Positions 34,016 to 46,571 are shown, counted from the first letter of the stretch. The stretch: DNA of 64,000 nucleotides from Quillaja saponaria (GCA_029379385.1 CM055611.1:16562062-16626061); one strand, 5' to 3'. Notes: a model not told the origin generated them from the letters alone. Numbers and translations are program-made.

Positions 34016-34714
34016 AATTATTGAAGAGAGTTAAAGACAAAAATGATATTATACTTAAGTAGGATTCTTACTAATGGATAAATATGGATATACTTATTAG
34101 AGAGGAAGAGATACTAAAAATTGCAACTATATATGTCATTTTTAAGAATATATTAACGATATTATTACATATCCCTTCAAATCTTTCAAACCCCCCTTTT
34201 TTTTTGGAGTTAATATGCTCATGCAAGATGACAAAATTAAAATTTTATTATTATCTTTAATAAATTTTCATATTGAACGGGAAAATATTCATCTTCATAT
34301 AAATTTACTCTCTATATTTCATATTTGGAAAAATCATCAAGAACTAGTTAATTTGTTTGGATATCAATGTTTATCTTTTTTTACTATCCTATTTTTGAAT
34401 TTTAATTACAAACTCTAGTTTCTATTAGAAACAATAAATTATGAACGGTTCATAAAAACATTAATGATTGAAATTTGAAAACGATGTACGTCTTATATAA
34501 ATTATTATCCTTGTAAGAAAAAGAGAGACTAAATTACTATTTTGTTTCTTTAAAAATATTAATATTATTAATTTTATTTCAATGATTAATTTTGTTAATT
34601 AAATTGTAGAAGATTTTAAAAATAATTAGTTTGTTTTTTAATGTTCAAGCTATCAAATAAATCCCTAAAAAGTTTCAAGATTATAAATTCCATGCCTCAA
34701 TATTCAATCTTATC
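34016..34714. other. Non-coding AT-rich stretch
   Basis: No supported gene. The short open frame at 34215-34418 is of low complexity and unrecognised. Confidence 0.4.
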
Positions 34715-35333
34715 AATCAAATTCTTGAAAGATTCAATAATCCTCTCTTTTTTCTATATACTATTACACTACCTCTACTCAATATTTCACAAATTAATGG
34801 CATAAGTTCTATTTATATGAAATGGGCACGCTAAACTTTAAAGCTTTTATCTAAAGTTTTTGTCTCATTCACAAATTACTAACTAATTTTATCAACTAGT
34901 CCTACTTACTCCATCATACTTATCTAGTCAAATACGTCAAACACTTCCTTTGATGTTAATTAAGCTTATGATGTGACGGTGCATAGGTTTCTTAATAGTG
35001 GAGGGTTTGAATTCTAACATATTTCACATCAAATTCATTTGACACACAAACCCACGTCTTAAGCTCGAAATGGTTTTGCACAACCGAATCATTGTACTCT
35101 AACTAAGCAAGAGAAGTCTTTCATAGTCCCCCAATACCCACAATGGGAATAATTGAAATATTATCTTTCACAGTTGTATCCAATAAAATTTTATGACATC
35201 GATCCTTCTTTTGATCTAATAAAACTTTATGATGGACCTTTTTAAATTGTTAAAAAGGTTAATAATGTGGCTTATAGGTTGCGGCCACCGGAAAGGTTGA
35301 AGGTGCACCCAACCTTCCATGTTAGCTAATTTT
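34715..35333 (+). repeat. Right arm of the long inverted duplication
   Basis: Inverted partner of 29327-30012. The gypsy pol part of this arm (35160-35333) runs on without a break into chromodomain and LTR sequence, so this is the original location. Confidence 0.8.
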
Positions 35334-35570
35334 TAAAGCCATAAAAAGAGGATCCGGAAGACCCTAGCAGGAGTCAAGTGAAAGAGCTCCTCCAACAACC
35401 CATAAACAGTTTGAGAAGCAAGCTAGAAAGATCTCGAGTCATCGGGTTCAAGGGAAAAGTAAGAACAATATTTCTTTTTACTTAGTGCATTGGAAGGGTG
35501 AATCGGAAAGTGAAGTAAGTTTGGAAAAAGACACCACATTGTGGCAGTTAAAAATCAGATCAAACAGTAC
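35160..35570 (+). pseudogene. Gypsy-3 pol C-terminus with chromodomain
   Basis: Integrase tail near 35160-35330 (YDIDPSFDLIKLYDGPF, VNNVAYRL, HPTFHVS), then a linker, then LVHWKGESESEVSLEKDTTLW near 35482-35546, the core of a chromovirus chromodomain (V-x-W-K-G... W/L-E...W). Stops interrupt it. The rest of this element (gag, protease, RT) is absent from the window; only the 3' end and 3' LTR remain. Confidence 0.75.
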
Positions 35571-35773
35571 AATGAACACCCCTTCTGGTAGGGGTGGTTT
35601 GTCAGGCCCTTGACATGTGGGAAGTAGTCACCATGGCTTGGCCTTGGGGCCATGGATGGCAGAGAAGGGCAGTATGAGGTAGGCATGCTGCAGCAAGGCC
35701 TGACAGTAGGCATCATGCACGTAGCACAGGTAGGCAACCTTGACACAACACAACATCTTGACACAGGCAGGAA

Positions 35774-36170
35774 CACTATAAGAAAAGTCAGCATCAATCA
35801 GCGTCCGTTTGTTTAGTTATTAGAGTCCGGAAGGTTGTGGACGTTGATAAATGTTTGGAAAAAATATTACGGACGTTGATACTAACAAAAGCGTTGATAA
35901 TTGAGAAAAATTCGTGCCATTTTCCGTGAAGGTATCCGTGTCCATCTTCTTATTATTAGCATCCGTGCTATGTGGACGCAAGTAAGTTTTTATTTGTTTA
36001 ATTTTTAAAATAATATCAGCCCTTGTATGATAATCGCATATAGCTTTTTTCTTTTTTTCTTTTTTTTAAAATTTAAAAAAATTAATACTATTAGCATCTA
36101 TGTTTTATACTAGTAGCATCTGTTGTTGCAGACGGTGAAAAGATTGTCCAACTTAAATCCCTAATTTCCC
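35774..36170. repeat. Left subterminal repeats of CACTA-2
   Basis: Copies of 'tcagcgtccg', 'ggacgttgat', 'tattagcatccgt' and 'gtggacgcaag' within 400 bp of the left TIR, in both orientations. Confidence 0.75.
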
Positions 36171-36412
36171 TTCTTTCTCTCCCACGCTAGAATTTCATAT
36201 GTTTTCACTCAAATTGGATATCTATCAAGCTCGGAATCTCGAGGGTTCCTTAGGGACCGATTGACTGAACGTATAACTTTTTCGGAAGCTCGAAGGCAAT
36301 TAAGTAGCAAACCGAAGAAGAAGCCCTTTCTAAGTTGCAGCATTCCTGAGCTGTTGTGTTGACATCCCCTTTATGGTAGGTCTCTTGATTTATGTATGCT
36401 ATATGTTATTTT

Positions 36413-36735
36413 TGTTACGAATAGAATTCAGGCATAAGGCCTAAAGGAGCATGGGCTAAGCCTTGACAGTCAGAAGTTGTAGATTAAGCTCTGACGTGGA
36501 GTTGTTAGGCCTGTAACTAAGTTTGTTAGCTACATAGTTAGTTTGTTAGTCTGTTGAACTATCTGTTACATGGTTGTAACAAGAAAGGGTTGTTAAAATA
36601 CGTTTGGAATATGGTAATGGGTATGGAAAATACAAGAAAAGTTCTGAGCTTGTTTCTCTCTTTTCTCTCTGTCTTCACTATACTTTCTTATTGACAGCTA
36701 AAGTTGCAACTCACTTTCTGGTTTGTGAGTTATCA
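36413..36735 (+). repeat. 5' LTR of gypsy-2
   Basis: Begins TGTTACGAATAG and ends GTGAGTTATCA. 323 bp. Pairs with 40958-41282. Confidence 0.88.
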
Positions 36736-36736
36736 A

Positions 36737-36748
36737 TGGTATCAGAGC
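36737..36748 (+). other. Primer binding site of gypsy-2
   Basis: TGGTATCAGAGC one base after the 5' LTR, the same tRNA-Met-complementary site as in gypsy-1. Confidence 0.87.
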
Positions 36749-36763
36749 ATTGATTCTGGCAAA

Positions 36764-37990
36764 ATGGTGAATGTGAATGCTACAGTTATCAATCAAAGGT
36801 TGGGAGCCATGGAATCTCGAATGGAAGCCATAGATGATCGGTTTCAAGGCATTGATGTGTCGATCTAAGAATTGAAGGCATTATCCATGGAAGCTCAGGC
36901 AAACATGGATATGAAACTGCTATCTGTCATGGAACAGCAAGCTAATTCAGATGCCAAGCTGCAAGCTGTTATGTGGCTTTGGCATCACTTCAGGTTTCAG
37001 TTTCAGAGTTATACTCAGGATCAAATGGTGAGAGGAATCAAGAGCCAGTGCTTCCTAATCCTTTAACAGCTCAGCAGAGGGAGTTCAGACAACCAATTGA
37101 TCCTCAGATTAATGAAGAACAAGGAGTAGGACTGAGGGATTACCACTTACTGAAACGAGTAGCTAAAGTGGAATTTCCAAGGTTTGAAGGAGATAACCTG
37201 AGGGGGTGGCTTTTCAAGTGCAAAGAATTCTTTGAGGTGGATCAAACGCCTGAGTATATGAAGGTGAGAATTGCAGCAATGCACTTTGGGGAAAAAGTGT
37301 TAGAATGGTATCAAGGATTCTTGGAGGAACACAACATGATAAGACCATAGTGGGAAGAGTTTGTGCAGGCCTTGCAAGAAAGATTTTAAGGTAACATACT
37401 CTCATGACCTGTGATTGCATTAAAAAACTTGAAACAAGAAGGTAGTGTGGAAGAATACAATGAAAGATTTGAATGCTTGAGAAAGAGGTGTTCTATACCT
37501 ATAGCAGTATTGTTAGATCACTATTTGGGGGGGCTGAAAGAGAAAATTGTGCATGGAATCAGTTTGGTTGAGATTCAGTCCTTGGCACAGGCTATGAATT
37601 TAGACAAAAACCAAGAGAATTTCTTAAACTCTACCTTATACAAGAAATCTCAGCTCAGTACTCCTAAACCTTACCAAAACCAGTATAATTCTTTCCAGAA
37701 CACTAAAAACTCTCCTCATCTAAAAACAGTCCCACCACCTCCAAGAAAATTCCTACCTTCCACAGTTGCTCTATCTAACCAAACTTTTAGACACCCCAAC
37801 TTGAATGCACAAAGAGATATGAACACTAATCTTAGCAATAAAGAACCCCTCTATGCAGAAAACCCTCAACAGTATCCTCAAAGAAACTCTTTGTCTATGA
37901 CCAGAGTTGAGATGGAGGAAATGAGGAAGAAGGGTCTTTTTTTTTACTGCAATGACAGGTTCATACCTGGTCATAATTGCAGGAATGCCA
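36764..37990 (+). pseudogene. gypsy-2 gag
   Basis: The first ATG (36764, MVNVNATVINQRLG) starts a coiled-coil-like region with repeated 'MESRMEAIDDRFQGI' type heptads. A frameshift leads to 36973-37350 with VEFPRFEGDNLRGWLFKCKEFFEV and VLEWYQGF (the gag domain), then a stop. From 37411 the frame reads ALKNLKQEGSVEEYNERFE and YLGGLKEKI, and after a Pro/Asn-rich linker FFYCNDRFIPGHNC, a zinc-knuckle remnant whose first cysteine is lost. The 3' part is fused in frame with protease. Confidence 0.82.
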
Positions 37991-38019
37991 AGGTTAACAT
38001 GTCAATTACTTGTGAAGAA

Positions 38020-38919
38020 GATGAAGGGGTAGATGAGATGGAGGAAGTCTTGGATTCGACTGACTTTTCTCAAGAAAAGGAGGAGGGTGATGCTGTAATT
38101 TCATTAGTGGCAGTAACTGGTGTTGACTGGAAAAACCAACATGGCAAGAGGTATCAAACTATGAAAGTAAGGGGCACAATCAAAAAACAATCCCTATTAG
38201 TGCTCATTGATAGTGGGAGCACACATCATTTCATTAATGTGGATGTAGTTAAGAGGTTGGGCTTGAAGTGTTGCCAAACTAGGGTAGTGAAAGTAGTAGT
38301 GGCAGATGGGAACCAGGTCGAAGTTTCTGGAGTATGCAAAGGCCTCAAATGGAGTCTGCAACAATCCATTTTCCAAGCTGACTTTCTAGTCATGCCATTG
38401 GGCAATTTTGGATTGGTCCTTGGTGTACAATGGTTGGCAACTCTTGGGGATATCAATTGGAATTTTCAGCAGCTGACAATGCAGTTTAAATGGAGTAAAC
38501 AGATAGTCTGCTTACAAGGACTGCAGCAAGCAGTATTCATGGACAAAGAAGAAAAACACAGGGCACTACCTGTTAACCAATGCTCTATGTTGGTTCAGAT
38601 ATGCAGTCTACAGCATGGTATAGTAGGAGAAACACTGCTATGGTCTTTAGAGATCAAACAAATTGAAGTAATGTCTGATGATCTGAGGTCCTTATTAAGA
38701 GAGTTTGAAGATGTATTTGAAGAACCAAAGGCCTTACCTCCAAAAAGATCTTTTGACCACAAAATTGAACTTAAGGAGGGTAGTCAACCAGTGAACCTCA
38801 AGCCATACAGATATGGCCCACTGCAAAAAAATGTGATTGAAAGCATGGTGAAAGAGATGCTAGAGAACAAAATCATTAGACCCAGCACCAGTTCCTTCGC
38901 ATCACCATTGTGTTGGTGA
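38020..38919 (+). pseudogene. gypsy-2 protease and start of reverse transcriptase
   Basis: Continuous with the frame from 37411. The protease is seen as LVLIDSGSTHHFINVDVV and FLVMPLGNFGLVLGVQWLATLG. The RT start follows: [51 protein letters not shown] one-base frameshift near 38910 breaks the frame just before VKKKD. Confidence 0.85.
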
Positions 38920-39278
38920 AGAAGAAGGACAACAGCTGGAGATTTTGTGTTGACTATAGAAGGCTCAATCAATTGACAGTGAAAAATAAATTTCCCATTC
39001 CTATCATTGAGGAATTGCTAGATGAGCTTCATGGAGTTAAATATTTTTCCAAGTTGGATCTTAGAAGTGGTTATCACCAAATTTGTATGAGGGCTGAAGA
39101 TATATATAAGACTGCATTTAGGACTCATGAAGGGTTATATGAGTTTGTGGTCATGCCATTTGTCTTGACAAATGCTCCAGCCACTTTCCAAGGTTTAATG
39201 AATATTGTCTTCAAGCAACTGCTAAGGAAATTTATTCCAGTATTTTTTGATGATATTTTGGTGTATAGCAGATCTTAG
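38910..39278 (+). pseudogene. gypsy-2 reverse transcriptase core
   Basis: [75 protein letters not shown] and the intact catalytic motif [10 protein letters not shown] stop (TAG) follows at 39276-39278. Unlike gypsy-1, both catalytic aspartates are present. Confidence 0.88.
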
Positions 39279-39860
39279 GAGGAGCATGTAATCCATTTAA
39301 GAGAAGTCCTAAAGCTTTTAAAAGCTCATACACTATTTGCTAAAATGAGTAAATGTACATTTGGGAGTCAGCAAATTGAGTACTTGGGTCACATCATCAA
39401 CTCAGAAGGAGTAATTGCGGATCCCAAGAAAATTGAAGCCATGACTCAATGGCCTAGACCTAGTACTGTAAAAGCATTAAGAGGCTTCCTAAGCCTGACG
39501 GGCTACTACAGGAGATTCATTAAGGATTATGGCAAAGTGAGTAAGCCCTTAACTATGTTGTTGAGGAAAAATAGCTTTAGTTGGGATGAACCAGCAGAGA
39601 TAGCTTTCCAAACACTAAAAAAAATGATGACTATAGCTCTTGTACTAGCCTTACCAGATTACTCTAGTGAATTCACTATTGAAACAGATGCCAGTGATGC
39701 AAGCATTGGGCTGTGCTATTACAACATGGGCACCCATTGGCTTTCTTGAGCAAAGCACTTGGTCCTAAGCATCAAAGGCTGTCTACTTATGAAAAGGAAT
39801 TGATAGCTATTGTATATGCTGTCATCAAGTGGAAGCAGTATTGATGGCTTTTTGATAATT
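39279..39860 (+). pseudogene. gypsy-2 RT connection and truncated RNase H
   Basis: The open frame 39345-39749 has CTFGSQQIEYLGHIINSEGV, ALRGFLSLTGYYRRFIKDYG, PLTMLLRK and the RNase H start FTIETDASDASIGL. A frameshift near 39715 gives LSKALGPKHQRLSTYEKELIAI and AVIKWKQY. The domain then ends abruptly at a TGA (39842-39844) and a deletion junction. Confidence 0.8.
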
Positions 39861-40320
39861 CACTGCCAATTCCAAATAAAGTATGGTCTTCCATCTCTAT
39901 GGATTTTATTGATGGCTTACCTAAGTCAGCTGGCAACACAGTTGTGTTAGTGGTAGTAAATAGACTGAGTAAATTTGCACAGTTCATTGGGTTACAACAT
40001 CCTTATACAGCAGCTAGTGTGGCTCAAGCTTTTATAGATAATGTCTATAAGATACATGGCATGCCAGAAAGCATTATATCTGACAGAGATTTAGTGTTTC
40101 TATCTCATTTTGGAAAGAATTATTTAAGCTGTAGAAGGTCAAGTTGCTGCACTCCTCAGCATACCATCCCTAAACAGATGGTCAAACTAAAGTAGTTAAT
40201 AGATCATTAGAGGCTTATCTTAGATGTTTTGCTGGAGATTGTCCAAGAAAATGGATGCAATGGTTGCCTTTGGCTTAACTATGGTACATCACCAGTTTTC
40301 ATACAGCAATTCAAATGACC
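39861..40320 (+). pseudogene. gypsy-2 integrase core (5' truncated)
   Basis: Begins within the core: [21 protein letters not shown] (first catalytic Asp), [29 protein letters not shown] (second Asp), a TPKQ-like remnant and WLPLA. The zinc-binding domain is missing. A frameshift near 40110 and stops near 40193 and 40277 break it. Confidence 0.82.
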
Positions 40321-40920
40321 CCATATCAAGCTCTCTTTGTACAAGAACCACCTTGTCATATTCCCTATGTTAAAGGGGATTCCAATCATGATGCTCTTGA
40401 CAGATCCATGATGAATAGAGAAGCTATGATTCAATTGCTCAAGGACAATTTATGCAAAGCTCAAAATAGAATGAGGGTGCAAGCTGATAAACACAGAAGT
40501 GAAAGGGAGTTTTTGGTGGGATAGTGGGTCTATCTAAAAATCAACCTTACAGACAGCAAACTATGAGTCATTCTAATTTTTACAAATTGGTTGCAAGGTA
40601 CTATGGTCCTTTTCAAATCATAGACAAGATTGGTAAGGTGGCCTATGTGTTGCAATTACCTACCACCACCAAAATCCATAATGTCTTTCACGTGTCCTTA
40701 TTGAAAAGGAAACATGGGAATCATGTGGTTTATAATCAACTACCTAACATGGATGAAGAAGGCAAAGTTTTGTTAGAACCAATAAGGATATTAGACAGAA
40801 GATTGAGTAAAAGACATGGCAAGGCCTCTGTTCAAGTATTGGTGCACTGGTCTAATATGGGAGTGGAAGACTCTACATAGGAGGATATCAGAGAGTTGAA
40901 ACTGAGGTTTCCTTCATTTG
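40315..40920 (+). pseudogene. gypsy-2 pol C-terminus with chromodomain remnant
   Basis: MTPYQALFVQEPP at 40315, then MRVQADKHRSEREFLVG, then (frameshifted) ARYYGPFQIIDKIGKVAYVLQLP, IHNVFHVSLLK, ILDRRLSKRHGKASVQVLVHW, V-E-D-S-T followed by a stop in place of the W codon. This is the chromodomain position. Confidence 0.78.
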
Positions 40921-40957
40921 ATCCTTGGGGTCAAGGATCCTTTGATGAAGGAGGGAA

Positions 40958-41282
40958 TGTTATGAATAGAATTCAGGAATAGGGCCTAAAGGAGCATGGG
41001 CTAAGCCTTGACAGTCAAAAGTTGCTGATTAAGCTCTGACGTTGCGTTGTTAGGCCTGTAACTAAGTCTGTTAGCTACATAGTTAGTTTTTTAGTCTGTT
41101 GAACTATATGTTAGATGGTTGTAACGAGAAAGAGTTGTTAAAATACGTTTTGAATATGGTAATGGGTATGGAAAATACAAGAAAAGTTCTGAGCTTGTTT
41201 CTCTCTCTTTTCTCTCTGTCTTCACTATACTTTCTTATTGATAGCCAAAGTTGCAACTCACTTTCTGGTTTGTGAGTTATCA
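40958..41282 (+). repeat. 3' LTR of gypsy-2
   Basis: Begins TGTTATGAATAG after the polypurine tract 'gatgaaggaggga' (40944-40956) and ends GTGAGTTATCA. 325 bp. Confidence 0.88.
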
Positions 41283-42295
41283 ATTTCCTTAGCTACTTTC
41301 CCACATTTTCTAAGGTACTTCCCTTTCATTTTCTGGGAAAAGGTCATGGGAATTGCGAAGAAAATATGTCAACTTTGGTAAAAATGTGAAGCCATTTTAC
41401 AGACTTTGGTCATATTATGTACGTAAATTCCTATTTTGTTTATGTCTATGGGATATGGGTATGATATTAAAAATGGGTCTTAGAAAAATAAGGGTTTTAG
41501 TGTTCTAAGAGATATTGGTTTTTGTACAGATGTGAATGCTATTTGTGTGATTTTGGTGATGTAATTAGTGCATTTCAAAAACAAAAATATGAGATCTATG
41601 TGAGAAGCTTAGAGAGCCAGGTTGGTGAGTGTTTTAGTGAATTTCATTATAGTTTTAGTGGATAAGGCAGATTTGAACTTCTCTAAGCTTTCAGCTAATG
41701 GTAAAATGAGTGTTTCAATAGATTTCATTGATGGGTCATGGATGATCTCCTAGGCTAGTTCTAAACTTTTGAGAGCTTGAAGAAGCCCACTGAGTGGGGA
41801 GGATTATAAAAATACTTTACTTTCTAGAACCTAGTTTTGATATTGATAATGTGTTTTAACCTTAACCTTTAAGGAAAACTCCTTGTTCACAGAATCCAAA
41901 TGCTTTCCTTTCTATAAAATTTTACTTATAAATTTTGGTCGATAATTTGTCTATCATTGGATTTTGATTGAGTCATCCTCTTTGGATTTTCTTATTATTT
42001 TCCACAATACCTCTCTAGTGACATTGGATAGTACAATCTATAGAACAGATAATAGGGTTAGAGTTAAAGAGAGAGACACATAGAGGACCCACACCAAACC
42101 TTACCAAACCATCAAGGCTTAATGAAACCCTTTTGACAAAGCCTATGAATAACTCCTACTTAGGAATTGTTCATTGATCTTCATTCCCACAAAGATCAAG
42201 TAAAGCAAGCCAACCTATTTTTTTAATTAGAGCATGACATGAAAGAATCTTAGAATTTTCATTTGGCTTTTTGGTTTTTTGCTGCTCACTGTAAC
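41283..42295. other. CACTA-2 internal sequence, no recognised coding
   Basis: Continues from 36412 when gypsy-2 is removed. Short AT-rich stretches alternate with moderately complex sequence, but no domain is recognised. Confidence 0.4.
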
Positions 42296-42799
42296 TAGGG
42301 GCGGCAATAAGCCGAATTAGCTGGTGAACAGCTCGTGAGCTACTCGTTAAGGGATTGGATCAAATTTGGCTCATTTAGAAACAAGTCGATCTTGAGCTTT
42401 ATTTTAAGCTCATTTAGTAAAACGAGCTGAGCTCAATCTTTCCAAAGCTTGGCTCGTGAGTTGGCTCGTTTATTCTTATTTAATAAAACTTTCATTATTT
42501 ATCTATACATTTATAATATAAATTTATTATTTAGATATGCATTTATAATAAATCTATTTATATGCAAAAAATTAACATAAGTTGTTATTTGGTTTGATGG
42601 TAATTTGTACAAATACTTACTAAATGGTCTTGAGTTTAACCATCATTGCCTACAAAGATTTTTTACAATTTTTTAAAAAATCTTTAAGAGCCCTTAACGA
42701 GTTGAGCTGAGCTTGAATATTTGATCACGAGCTTTTAACGAACTTAAGCTCATGAGCCTGAGTCGAGCGTTGCCAAAACTCAACTTGTTGACACTCCTA
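42296..42799. mobile_element. hAT-like MITE rich in 'gctcgtgag' motifs
   Basis: The left end TAGGGGCGGCAA and right end TTGACACTCCTA form imperfect TIRs. The flanks carry ACTGTAAC and ACCGTAAC, an 8-bp near-duplication if the final A is shared. The interior has repeated 'agctcgtgagc' and 'cgagctgagctc' palindromic motifs and no coding sequence. A common non-autonomous hAT type in plants. Confidence 0.65.
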
Positions 42800-44000
42800 C
42801 CGTAACCCATTTGAGTTTTTTATATATAATACTTACTACTATATAATTGTGGGTTTGAGAGGAAGGTCATGTGGCGGCTATGCTATTCAATTATTGTTAT
42901 TTTTATTAAAGAAAATTCTTTCTTATAGTCTTTATATATAAATATATATATATATATAGTTGGATATGAAATAATTGAGGGGATTTGTTTTATCTTTCTA
43001 GGAAGTCTGGAAAGAAAAAGCATATCTCAAATGATGATCATGGCATGAAGGTCATCATCACTCCCCCTATCTAATCCTGATTTTGTATTTCTGAGAAGAT
43101 ACATCTAATCTTTTTTTATCATATTGATGCTCTTCAACTCTGATTAATGGACTCTATTATGGGACAGGTGGCCTTGATGAGATTAACCTTTCAAAACAGA
43201 ATCTTGTGAAAGAAATTAAGAAAAGAGAACCAAAACTTTTTAACGACTGGAGAACTGGGTTAAGACAAGTCCAGGAACTAAAAAATTTAGTCCATATTGA
43301 TATTGACTGTTTATTAATTAGCTAGTGATGATGTCTTTTCAGTTGAATAGAGGTGGTTACAAATATTAATGGCAGACAATGTAATAACTCTTTGATGACT
43401 ACATTAAATGTCTAATTGACTATAGTATGAGCTTGATCTCATATTTTTATGACTAAATTAAATGGAGGTGATTACAAATATTTTCTGCTTGCTAATTAAA
43501 GTGGCAAACATTATTATCAACTTTTATATTTCTTAAACTCTTCTGTGAAGAATGGGGAGGTGGAAATAATTATGTTTGGAGTGAGAATACTGGGAGAAAA
43601 CATGCGGAGAGAGTCATTCTAGTCAAACCATCAATGTAAATTCCTACTATATTTGAGTACCAAGATTGGGTACTACTGTGATAGCTAATAAAATTGACTG
43701 GTTCATCTTTCATGGGATTTATGATTTTTCTTATGATAAACAGCTATTCTGGGGTGCATACATCTAAAAATTGAGATTATTGGTGTTGCAGGTTAGCTTT
43801 GTTTAGACTTTATTTGAGTAAATTGCAAACTCGGGTGAATAAAGAATTTTTGGTAAGGTTAAGTAACTTGTAGTTTTCTTTTACCTTTTTTAGTATGTTT
43901 TTATAAGTTTCTCCATTCAGAGACAGTACTTCCAATTCTGTAAGCTGTTTGTATATCCTTTTTATAGATGTTGCAATTGTAGTCAAGAGGGGAAGGAAGA
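42800..44000. other. CACTA-2 internal or retroelement-flank sequence
   Basis: No recognised domain. The last 15 bases before 44001 ('gaggggaaggaaga') form a purine tract, suggesting that the tail of an LTR element lies here. A 50-codon open stretch at 43168-43325 was noted but is unrecognised. Confidence 0.4.
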
Positions 44001-45485
44001 TGTTATAAATTAATATTTTAATGAGTATACTAAAATAATAGACATAAACTATTGTGACGATTTAAATAATAAGTTATATATATATATATTAAGATATATA
44101 TGTATAAATTGAATTTGTATTATGTTAAGAGTTTTTTTTTATGAAATTTAATTGTATAATTTTATTATTGTTGTATACACATATACAATTAGTGAGCAAT
44201 TAACTAAAAAGTAATATAAATATATATATATATATATATGCATAAACTAGAAGTTTAAAACATAATTATATATATATATACTTATAAAAATAGGTGAACT
44301 TTTAGCACATGTTTATTTTACTATTATATTATGTAGCTTTTCTTTTCAATTCTTTATTGTTTCCTGATTATTCTTCCTCTTTTTGTGGCAAAACTCAAAA
44401 AATTTATGGCTGTTTTTCATTACTAGCCCAGAGCAACTTGACCGAGAGTGGCTAGTTTGTCTCCTTCATCGTTGTAGCTGGTTGGTTGTGTGTGGGTATA
44501 GCTATAGGAGACTGAGACAGGAACGTGTTGGCAGGAACGTGTTGGCAGGAAGTTGTAGCTCTGTTTCCATGGCAGCAACTGAACCACACATTGAAACAGC
44601 TCATGGTTAAGGGGGGTAACGCGAGAATTGAAAGGTGAGTGTGTGTGTGTTGTGTTGGGCTTGATTGTATCGTGAGTAACAGGAATTTATTAGATGTTGT
44701 GGCAGAAAATTTCCTCTGTTTTAAACCATGAATTACCACCTTGCTGCCAGCCGATTGAAAATTCAGACCATGATAGTCTTAAAGATGTGGAGAATCTTTG
44801 ATATTTATAACTCTTCCATTTTGACCGTGTGTGTAGGTGGTTAGAGATAGTGTGAGTTTTGGTTGGCTGCTCCCTGTTTTGAGCAGCCATGAAAGACGTT
44901 TTTTTTCTTTCCTTTCATTGGCCTTAGGGATTAATTTTGAAAGGGGGAGTTTCAAGTGAGCAAAGGCTTGGCTGCAAGGACCTCCTTGCCGTGAGTTTCT
45001 TTTATGAGTTAGAGAGGTGTAAACAAATGTTTGTTGTAGCAAAACAATTCTGCATCACTAAGTTTAAATAGACTAATGGAATTGATGAGTTAAAGGATAT
45101 AATTATTTTTTTGTAAGTGATAAAATGATTGTGTGGAAAGGAGATTTAGAGACTAAGATAGGTAGGTGGATGTGATAAGCATATACTTCAAGTTTCTAAA
45201 TGAAAGTTGAACAATTAGTTAATTGAAATTTTTGTAATCCTTTTTAATTTTATTAGGAATATAAAATAAGTGATTTGGATTGCAAGTAGGCTAGCATAGA
45301 AAAGTTAAAGGCAAGCATTAAAAGTTGGAATTGAAATCATGTTAATATTTAAAAGTTTGATTTAACTTTGATAACTAAGTTAATTAAAATTAACAATTGG
45401 TATAGGAATAAAAAGGGAAAATCTTATAAGTTAAAGGAATTTATTAGTATACGTATACTAAGATACATATATGAACAAGAAAATA

Positions 45486-45490
45486 AATAA

Positions 45491-45543
<53 letters not shown>
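45486..45543. repeat. TA microsatellite
   Basis: About 58 bp, nearly pure alternating TA after three 'aaat' units. Confidence 0.95.
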
Positions 45544-45545
<2 letters not shown>

Positions 45546-46571
45546 GATGTTAAATAAAGTTTAGAAGGAATGAGTTTTCAACAACCATATTAAGTTTGTT
45601 TATATTAATTCAGGAATCATAGGATTAAATTTTAAGGAAATATTGTAAATAACATATGAATTGGTGATTTTCGACTTCGGATCGTGTCGAGGACATTCTG
45701 ACACATTCGTAGACTAGACAGACTGATGAACCACAGCTTAGTGAGTGAACTATGTACTCTATGGTTGTCAGATTATTATGTGCAATTATTTGCATATTTG
45801 AATTGATGTGCTATAATGAGAAATAAGCAAATAAGTTATTTCAGTGATTTAATTGAATTATATGTGTTTGATATTGAGTGTGGTTGATAAGGACCAACAA
45901 AGTGAAATTTTCTGAGAAATGATTTCTATTTTTGAAATTAAAAATTTAGGTGCACCTAGGATATTGTGATTTGCTATTTTGATTATGGAAATTGTTTTAA
46001 AAAGAATTGAGTGCTCAGCTTCTGTAGGTTGGATTGTGTACAAAGAACTAACATGTTGTGCCGGCGCGTACATGCCTGGTGGGAAGAGATATTGTTGTGC
46101 GAGACTGAGTTACTCGTTGGTCTTTTGTTTGTTCATTTGTTTGTTTATTTGTATGATTTGATTTGATTGATATGTTGAAATTTGTGAACTACGTGAATTG
46201 TGATCGTATGATAATTATAATTACGTACATACATAAGTAAATTTAAATACGAGTTTAAGCTATGATATATGTGTTGTATGATGCTAGTATCTTTAAGGTA
46301 TATGGTTTGCTCACTAAGTCATTATGACTCACTCATTGTTGGCCGTGATAAAATTTGCTACCTGTCGACTCTGTTGTGGCAAGGTATATCTCGTAAATCG
46401 CATGCTTGGAGCATAAGTACAACACTTGCAGTCACTTTAGGTGTTATGTATTGTTGTTAGATATATATTGAATTCACCATGGTGATTTCATGTTTTGTTA
46501 AGAGCAGAGCTCTTCTGTATATTCTGATACTATGATTTACTGTTGACTTTGTAAATAGGTTGTTTATATGT

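Larger units (their letters stand above)
36413..41282 (+). mobile_element. Ty3/gypsy LTR retrotransposon 2 (chromovirus), internally deleted
   Basis: A 4.9-kb element with LTRs at 36413-36735 and 40958-41282, a tRNA-Met primer site, gag, protease, RT, part of RNase H, part of integrase and the C-terminal region. The flanking 5-mers are ATTTT and ATTTC (one mismatch). The LTRs differ at about 17 of 323 aligned positions by eye. RNase H is cut short near 39850 and joins directly to the integrase core, so about 0.5 kb, including the zinc-binding domain, has been lost relative to gypsy-1. Related to gypsy-1 by domain order and RT sequence but with different LTRs. Confidence 0.9.

Noticed and set aside
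43168..43325. Open stretch with a Lys/Glu-rich product (IKKREPKLFNDW)
   Set aside because: Short, no start codon in context and no recognised similarity; inside CACTA-2.
44383..44610. 75-codon frame and overlapping minus-strand frames at 44452-45042
   Set aside because: Lie within the putative long LTR, overlap each other on opposite strands and resemble no known protein.
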